Origin: Pterobdella sp. o SKG-2022
Lineage: Eukaryota > Annelida > Clitellata > Hirudinida > Piscicolidae
NCBI GenBank assembly: GCA_964035795.1
Contig: OZ038320.1
Location: forward strand, 10,227,726 to 10,291,725
Direction: 5' to 3'
DNA length: 64,000 bases
Below are positions 56,284-64,000 of the stretch, one piece after another (the stretch's first letter is position 1; every line of letters starts with the position of its first letter). Made by a program: the position numbers and the translations under genes. Below the pieces are notes generated by a model, which was not told the origin of the DNA, searched no databases, and saw only the letters and a program-made list of their open reading frames with translations.

Positions 56284-59200
56284 ATGATGCTGAACGTCAT
56301 TATGTATTTAGTTATAAAGTTCGCAACATTTTCAGAAGCAAGCTGCCGTTTGAATTCGAAGAAAAATTCTCTAGGTAATCATTTTTATATTCTTGTCAAC
56401 AATTATTTCCTCTTAAAAATATCATAAATAACAAATATCTTTTTGAGATAAGCTAACTGCTAACAAAACCTCGTTAATAAATCAGGCTGTTTATAAAACT
56501 CATAAATTTACGTGATCTATTTATAAAAAGATAAATAAAGGAATGCATAGAAGCAGGCGTGGCGCTGAAACTTATAAATAAACTTTAGAAGGCTATAATT
56601 GCATTATTAATATTTCTTATGTTACTTCAGGAGTTCATGTTAGAAGCGGTAAAAATAAAAAAACAAAGATAAAATTAACACTATTGATGTTTTTAAAGAT
56701 TATTAAGTACTAAAATTACCGGAAGCCAATATAATATATGGTTGTATTGAAAAATAGGTGAATTAATTTTTCTCTAATTGCCTGAAAAACAATTCGATTT
56801 GACAGAAGGCGTAAAAAAATCAGGACTTTTGATCAATGACACTACCAAGTACAAGATTAATGTATTGGAAATAACACATTATACGGCTTTAATATTACAT
56901 CAAATTATTATTTTATGCAAAACCTTGATTAAATTTTAATGACTTATAGCAATTTCTAAAGAGCCTTAAACAATTTTTCCAACGTATTAAAGCTTAACGG
57001 TTTTTGTTTAGTTTTTATGACAAAAGGTGATTTTTTGTTACCATGTAAAAAGTGTTTCGAAAGATGCAGAATAACAAAAGTGATAAGTAATTTTAGCTCG
57101 CAGGTCATGTCAAAACAAAAGGAGCTCGGAATATTTCTGATGTTATCAACTGTTTGATAACAAAACATACTAAAAGTAAAAGATTACATGAAAACGCTTA
57201 ATAAAAGGATGGAACGTTTCAACTAGATATTCGCTTGTGTTTGACGAATAACACTTGGCATTTCTGTGTGAGTTAATCATCTTTAAGCCTGGTATTATTC
57301 TCTATTTACTTGTTGGTGTGCTTTATTACCATTGTTCAGCCTTGCATGAAGAAACTTAGAGAACTCTAATTAAATGGAAGTTTCGGCTTCAAAATACCAG
57401 ATGTTTTTAATAATATCACTTTTAAATATTTTAATTAAAAATTAATTATTTGTGAATTTGCTTAACCAGACCCATATATATATATATATTTACTTATAAT
57501 ATTCAATAGGTAAAAATAAATGATAAAACATTTTGTCTAGTATTTTCACATTAATAGCAAGCCCTTGAAAGCTCTTTTCACTAAAATGTTTGAAAGAGTT
57601 CAACACTTTTGAAAAGGTATCATTTCATAACGAGATGTGCAAAGACAAACAAATACCGCTATTAGAAAGTAATTTATTAAGCACAAATAGTAATCAGAGT
57701 AGAAAATCCTCAAAAATTGACGTTGAGTTGATTAACGATGGTTCTTTGCTTCATTGTGTTTTATAACTTTGTATAATATATTTTCTATTTTAAACTCAAT
57801 AGCTTCGACCTTTTCGTTATTTAAAACAAGAAAAAAATGGTTTTAAGCATAATTATATTTTTCATTACTTATTAATTTTTCAGCACTATCATAACAAATG
57901 TAACGTACACATATTTATGAGTTCAAAAATATATTTTTTCGCGGTATTTTAACAAATTATATTTTCATGGATAAAAACAATTAGTTCAAAATTTTAAGTG
58001 TAGTATAATAAAACTTTACCTTTTTTCTTAAAGCAATAACTCACCTACAAACGTTTTATACTCCAGTAGAATATAAAAGTTTTGAAAATACATTCATAAT
58101 GATTAGAGTACAACTTTGTGGTTGGTAGAAAAGATCATAAAGAAAAAATGCCCGTCGTTGTGCACATCATATCCGTGTTACAACAATACCCGCTCATTCG
58201 GTGGTTTATGAATACCAAACTAACTCATTTGCAGATGCTAGGATTGTTTTGTCTCATTTACATGTTCCTAGAAACCCTTGTAAGATTAGAAAACTGATCT
58301 ATTATATAATGCATTTTTGGAGACATATTTTGAAGAATATTGATAAATTTGAGTGATCGAAAAGCTCGGTTAACGCCTCTTGGCAAAAAAAGGCATAAAT
58401 TCATGTCAAAAAGTAGCGTAGAATATGCTAAAAAACTACTAAACAATTTACGAAAACATTAGCAGATCTGAAATAGTGAACAAAATCTATTGGTTCATAT
58501 ATCCTATTAATAGTGAAAAGTAAGAACTTTCAAAACATTTCTTTGAATCGATCGTTGAATTTTCATTGAAGAAAAACATTTTTCAAATTTTTAGCATTGA
58601 AAAATTTTTAAATTAATGGTATAATCTATAAACCCACGCATTTGGGTTTAATGTAAAAGTCTGGTAAACTTGAAGATTGATCGGCTTTTTGGCAGCATTA
58701 TATTGACCACCTTAATGCAAGTCATTACCGTACAAAACTCAATCATAACCCTCAAATTTGTGGAAGACATTTTTTTGAATTTTTATTAGTATCTTAAAAT
58801 CTTTAGCTTTTTTATGAAGTAGTGATTGACTTTATAAAAGGAAAAAAGTTGTCTTAACTGTGCAGCGGGTAAAAACACTATTAATAAAGTTTAGCATTTT
58901 TTGACACTTATAATATTCAAATCATGTTTTCAAATAAATTTAAATAGATTTTTCAACACATTCAATAAAGAGCCCCGAGCCTTGAATGTGGCTCCTTTTT
59001 CAAGCATACGGAGCAATGCAACGTGTGGTGAAGACGGTGCTGAAAGATTCTGCAAGCTACTTGATCCTCACTACCGAGTTTCGTGCACTCTGTGTTTTAA
59101 AAGAAAACTCAAGTTTTCTCATGGTATAGAAAATGCTATAAGCTCTTCGCAGTCTTCATGGCAAGGACCCACACTGGCCAATGGGGACTCTGCAAACTGG

Positions 59201-62200
59201 GTCACCATCACTATTGACCTCAGGCAGGTCTGTTGATGTTAAATAGCCGAAATGGATATATATTTAGATTCAAAATTTTGTCTGATTTTAAAATATTTGA
59301 CAATAGTTTTGACGGGAATGAGTTTTTGCATGAGCAGCCTTCATAAATCCCGCTTTGCAGATGTATTTAAAAAAGCATACTGTCGATTGAGATAAGATAA
59401 TGAGAATAATGAAATTGTAAAAGTACGTCAAACAAAACAAAAATAATTACGTATCTTCATTAATCAATTCTTAAATTCAATATTTCCACGAAAACCAGTT
59501 TGAACAAACAGGTATTTAAAAATAGGCATTTCAATCGATAGCGGAAAAAATTAATAGTAAGTTCCAGTTTAAATTCACTTTTATAATACAATTATTCAGA
59601 AATTGGATATAGAAGAAATATATTTGATTGCTGGAAACTCGCCTAGACCAGCCCAATGGGTGTTAGAAAAGTCATTAGATGGAAAAAAGTTCCAAATATG
59701 GGCATTGTTTTCAAATTCAGAAACAAGTTGTAGAAAGGTTTTTAGAAAAGAAATTAAAGATGGCTGCTTAGATGTTGAAAAAGAAGTTGAAAATATATAT
59801 GAAAAAAAATATGGGAAAATGGATTATACGGAAATAGATGATGAAGATGAAAGGACAGGTTTTGATGAGAACGATAAGGAAAATATTGATAGTAGTGGCT
59901 ACAAAAATCCTGGTGTTCATGCCATGGATATGCACAACAAAATGTTTCAAAATGGAAAAGATAAAACTGCCTTTGATGATAAAATTACCAAAAACAAAAA
60001 AATAAATTCTAAAATAACTACTAGCAATTCATTTTCGACTATGAATGAAGAGAAAACCACAAAAACAAATTCTATGAACGAAAAAATTTTAAATAAAAAT
60101 AAAATTGAAAAAAGAAAATCGCAAAATGCAAAAAAAACTAAAAAACGAGAAAAAAAGATTAGAAAAGATATAATTAGTCAAAACACTCGAAAGTATGGTG
60201 AGAATGAAGAGAGCAAAAATGTAGTTACAACTGGAGGTGTTGACAGACGTTCAAGTGGCAAAATTTCTGTGGATTTGATGAATTATAGTGTTAGTAGTTT
60301 TGAAGGAAGAGATCAAAAGCCTGGAAAAGCATTTTTGAAAAGTAGGTGTGAAGTTATAAAAAAAGCAAAAAAATGAACGTCATATTTTTTTATCATATGA
60401 TATGTATTAATATTATAAAAAATATTTTTTTGAATTGATAAATGGATGGTAGAGAGAGAGGGAAATTAGGAATAGATGAAAACGTGTATATGCCGCTGTT
60501 TATCAAGTTACCGAATCTAAAGAAAGATTGTAAAGCATCTTTATAGCTTTTTGATTGAAACTCACTTAACTTTAAAGTATTATAAAACAATAGAAAATAA
60601 ATAATGAGAAAAGATACTAAAACACCAATTAAAACTTTTATTTAGATTCATGGCAGCATAAAAAGGAACCACTAAACAGCAAACAAGAGGTCTGTATGAA
60701 GTGCTTCACAAGGTTTTCTAACGTGTATCCACTGAAGAAGGGAGAGGTATTATGTGGTGCTTAACTAATCACTACTTATTCATTATAAATATACAAGTAC
60801 CTACATACTTCAGCTTTCCGTCGTTAATTTGATGGTAATTCAATAAACTATGTAGTTTTATGGACAAGTTTTTAAAGCTTAGAAAATGCTTTTTTTCCTA
60901 CCTCTCTAATTTATTCTCGAATTCTCAAACTATTTGTTTTTTAAAATTTTTTATAAAAAATGAACAAATAATATAAAAAATATATTATTCTATTAGCTTG
61001 AGTTCCACTTGATTAAGGCTACATAAATATCTTTTGCAATTAAAGGACCAATCCCATGGTATAAATTAAATACGGACCCAATGAATTTAAAATGCTCGTC
61101 GCCAAGTTTCAATGCAGAGCTCATACATTCCTTAATGCACTGACTTTGTATACTTTTTTAAGTATTAGGTTTTTAAGAATATTTTTGAATAATGGAGCCT
61201 TCCAATCTCACCTTTAGTCTCGCTTTGAAAGAGTCTTCCGATGCAAAAATTCAAAAATACTTCAAACATTCCTTCTTATTCGATTTTTTTTCCAATTTTC
61301 ACTAGTTTGTGATACTGATTAAATAAAATTTATGAAAGAAATATAAAATGAGACAATAAAACCTGATGAAAATGGCATGGAAGATACAATAAACAATATT
61401 CTACTGAATTATTCAACGGATGAAATGAATTTTGCAGATTCGCTTTTCTTTAAGGGAAAATTATGTCAATGCATTGCAAGACCATTTGGAGGTTCGTTCA
61501 GAGATTATGATATCAATTATTATTAACTTTTTCCCTACCATTTTTGAAGTGATTTATATAGTTATTATTCAGTAATTAATTTTTTATCGTATCATTACAA
61601 CATTATGAATATCTCTCACTGGGTGGTGGAAAAGTATGTTATTTGCATGGATGCTTATAGTCAGTTAAAAATTTTTTTATTAAATGACTTAATTCAACTT
61701 TTTATCCTTTAAATTATATTCTTTTGTTCATTAAAATGTTTAAAATGTTCTACTCCAAAAGATTTTTTATAATCTTTTTATCTTTTTTAAAAAAACATCG
61801 ACTTTTCCAGCAGATCTAGCTTCTCAGATGAACAGATAACGCTAATTAACTAATTTGCAAACATACACTACATTCAAACTACATTCCTTAATACTACTAC
61901 TTCATGGTTCCTACCAACTTATATTTTATTGCTCAATAACCATATACTCTTGCGGAGAATTTTTCATTTTAAAACTCTACGACACTAAAAACCAACGTAA
62001 AAAATGCTTTAAATTATCACTAAAAATAAAAGCGAGAAACCCTTTAGACAACAAATTCAACGTTAAGCAATAAAATATTCCTTAGACATTAACATTTTTT
62101 ATATGAAAACATTTGAGCTATCAAAAACAATAATAACATTTGAAGGCATTAGATAGCATTCATAATTCATGCAAGACAACTCTAAGGTTCTAAATGGAAT

Positions 62201-63880
62201 AAACAGAATCCTTTGAACTTCGTTAGTTTCAGAATGTTTCATCAGTTGAATTCAGTCATTAAAACAAAAAAGGTCAACATTAATTGCTCTTCAGTTCAAG
62301 TAGCCCCATTCAATCTACCCACATTTATTCAACTTTTTAATCAATCTGAAACGAAAGTAAAGTTTTTAAAGAGTAGAAAAAATAGTTGTTTCGAATGAAA
62401 CCAACAGTATTTGTTCGTGAGAAAGATAAGGAGATAGGAATTGATCTGATGTTTATCTAGTTGATATCAAAGCGCACAAAAAATTCATTATCTCGTTGAA
62501 TAGAGGGTAGTTGTGAAGGAGGTAGTAAAGATTTGACGAGTTAATTCCTTTCGTGATAGATAAAACTTAAATGCGATTTAAAAAGATTTAAGAAAACCTT
62601 TTATGAATATTGTAACTAAAACTACTGGAAAGCTTAATTTGTTTGAGTTTTATTTTACTTTGAAAGTAGTTTGAGAATTTCAGTGGTTGAAGTTAATTGT
62701 TTTATTAACAAGACTATACCTTGTGAGAATTGTTTCTTTGAAATACAATTAAAACCTTAGAAAACACTTCTCTGAGATCGACTAAGAATCGGAAAAGCGA
62801 TAAATCTTCACTTCAGAGAATTCAAAAGAGAAAGCAGAGCTTAAGCAAAATGTATTGCATACTTCCTTATTTATTAATATACGTCAATCCTTAATTCTTG
62901 AGAAAACATTAAACATCACCTTGATAAAAATAATTTCGGGTTCAAGGTAAATCCTTTGAAACGTCAATTCAATTGGTTTGTTTTGTTTGAAATTTTATTT
63001 AAAAAAAATTTTTTTTTGAGAAAACTTAAAGTGAAAAAAATGTTGCATACCTTATAAAACAAATTTTTTTAGTCGAGATACATAAGGCTGAGACTGCAAA
63101 AGATTTCTTCCTTTCCTCCCTTCCCACATCTCACAGACAACCCAAATCTAGTAAGAATATGTACCATTTTAAATCAATAGTTTTACATAAAATTAAAATC
63201 TGTTTGAAACAAAACTTTTTGTTTGATTAAAGAAAAGCAAAGTTATCTTGCTGTGATTAGCCAACACGAAAACAAACGCACTTAACAAATCGATACATCA
63301 AGCCTTCTTTAGAAAGTCGATGAAAAATGTTTCAAACTATAAAAACACCCATATCTTAATGTTAAACCAACGTTCTGCAGCACTTCTACTCGTTCAAGAA
63401 CATAGTAGTGATGGCGAAATGCCGATGCAATGGTCACTCAGATGTATGCTACAGGGATCCCTCTGACGGGGTTTGCCTTTGAGTTTTGTTATCTGTTTGT
63501 TTTAAGGCTTATCTTAGTGTTTTGTTGGTTTTTAAGCCTGAAATAAAAAACATGTTTTGAGATTTTCAACTTGAATGACAGAAAAAAAATCTTTAAACAT
63601 TTGTTCAAAGTACCTATGATTAGTAGTTTGTTTCAGTTTTTTTAATATTGACGTTTTATTAATTTTTATAATCAACATTCGAAAAAAAAATTTTCAAAAA
63701 CATCTCAAAATTTTGCTTTGTAACAAAAAAGTGCAACAAAGCGTGATCGACTCTCATAACAGAACTTCAAATGCAAATGCCCGAAAAACGTATGTGGCTG
63801 GTCTTGTGAGGAATGTTGCCCAGCTTTCAACCATTCTCCGTGGAAGCCAGGCTCCATCAGCTGCAATGATGCCTGCATAG
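56284..63880 (+). CDS. Laminin subunit alpha, 5' part (signal peptide, laminin N-terminal domain, first LE repeats); continues past window
   Basis: Seven exons: 56284-56374, 58971-59227, 59600-60345, 60680-60746, 61353-61491, 63381-63470 and 63763-63880, in consistent phase apart from one extra base in exon 5. Laminin alpha chains form basement-membrane heterotrimers; the N-terminal domain drives polymerisation. Exon 1 is a signal peptide (MMLNVIMYLVIKFATFSEA). The laminin N-terminal domain shows LNVAPFSSIRSNATCGEDG, GPTLANGDSANWVTITIDLR, AGNSPRPAQWVLEKSLDG and HFYSFKNIVV, then LE repeats with CRCNGHSDVC and CGWSCEECCPAFNHSPWKP. The CCPxF...PWKP pattern is typical of alpha chains. Exon 3 carries a charged insert of about 185 residues. 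Exon 5 reads NNILLNYSTDEMN, then shifts frame at a T-run (61430-61433) before IRFSLREN. Confidence 0.92.
56375..58970 (+). other. Laminin alpha intron 1 (about 2.6 kb)
   Basis: Bounded by CTAG|GTAATC and CAATAAAG|AGCCC, with matching phases 1 and 2. It contains a short (TA)n near 57475-57490. No nested gene was seen. Confidence 0.7.
59760..60317 (+). other. Charged low-complexity insert inside the laminin N-terminal domain
   Basis: Within exon 3, about 185 codons separate SETSCRKVF from KPGKAFLKS, two segments that are nearly adjacent in other laminin alpha chains. The first half is acidic (YTEIDDEDERTGFDEND); the second is strongly basic (KKTKKREKKIRKD). The frame stays open throughout despite heavy AT bias. 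Confidence 0.8.
61492..63380 (+). other. Laminin alpha intron before the first LE exon
   Basis: Bounded by TTGGAG|GTTCG and TTCTGCAG|CAC, phase 0 on both sides. Open frames of 60-70 codons inside it look like chance; no repeat was recognised. Confidence 0.6.
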
Positions 63881-64000
63881 GTGAATCATTATAGACCACA
63901 ATGATTTTCATGTTCCTATCGATTGGCACTCTTTCGGTTGTTCGTTTTTCTTTGCTCTAGCCTTTTCATTACATTATTGCGTATTATATTTTAGAATTTT

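Noticed and set aside
59738..60317. The laminin insert as a retained stop-free intron
   Set aside because: A GT at 59738 and an AG near 60317 exist, but about 190 codons without a stop in such AT-rich DNA is improbable, the frame is biased to Lys/Glu/Asp codons, and the exon's real donor phase fits the next exon. Transcripts would settle it.

Overview
The window looks like nuclear DNA from an AT-rich invertebrate animal with flagellated sperm. Its genes are split by many introns of about 30 bp to 2.6 kb with GT..AG ends, and it encodes laminin alpha, Rab escort protein, an animal-type bifunctional mRNA capping enzyme, the TRAP-delta translocon subunit and a ropporin-like sperm/cilium protein. 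I cannot fix the phylum. Exons were assembled by eye from protein similarity recalled for each family, splice dinucleotides and codon phase. Where I give phases, they agree across every junction I could check.

Layout. Positions 1-3467 hold the 3' part of a decayed AT-rich non-LTR retrotransposon ending in an (AT)n tail. Positions 3555-11862 carry minus-strand exons of one or two unrecognised helical (FCH/F-BAR-like?) proteins, with a perfect 131-bp tandem duplication at 4521-4787. From 11863 to 19485 I see no gene, only a TATA-type promoter candidate near 14.0 kb. Positions 19486-21880 encode a two-exon Ser/Asn-rich, probably nuclear, protein (minus). From 23.2 to 24.4 kb there are weak candidate exons for secreted proteins. 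Positions 24.4-34.5 kb are nearly empty, with a long (TA)n tract running into a 200-N gap and an inverted-repeat element beside it.

Positions 34.5-49.9 kb form a compact block. It contains a Cys-rich protein (minus), a ropporin-like gene (plus), a 16-exon Rab escort protein gene (minus), the capping enzyme gene (plus, head-to-head with Rab escort protein) and TRAP-delta (minus, tail-to-tail with the capping enzyme). At 51.1-54.96 kb lies a GC-richer, RTE/craniofacial-development-protein-2-like LINE in minus orientation, killed by TGG-to-TGA stops and a small deletion. From about 56.1 kb to the right edge is the 5' part of a laminin alpha gene (plus). Its laminin N-terminal domain carries an unusual insert of roughly 185 charged residues.

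The identified genes are housekeeping or structural and do not form a pathway. The most unusual observations are the charged insert inside the laminin N-terminal domain, the repeated single-base frame breaks at A/T homopolymers inside otherwise conserved exons, and the Trp-to-TGA pattern in the second LINE.
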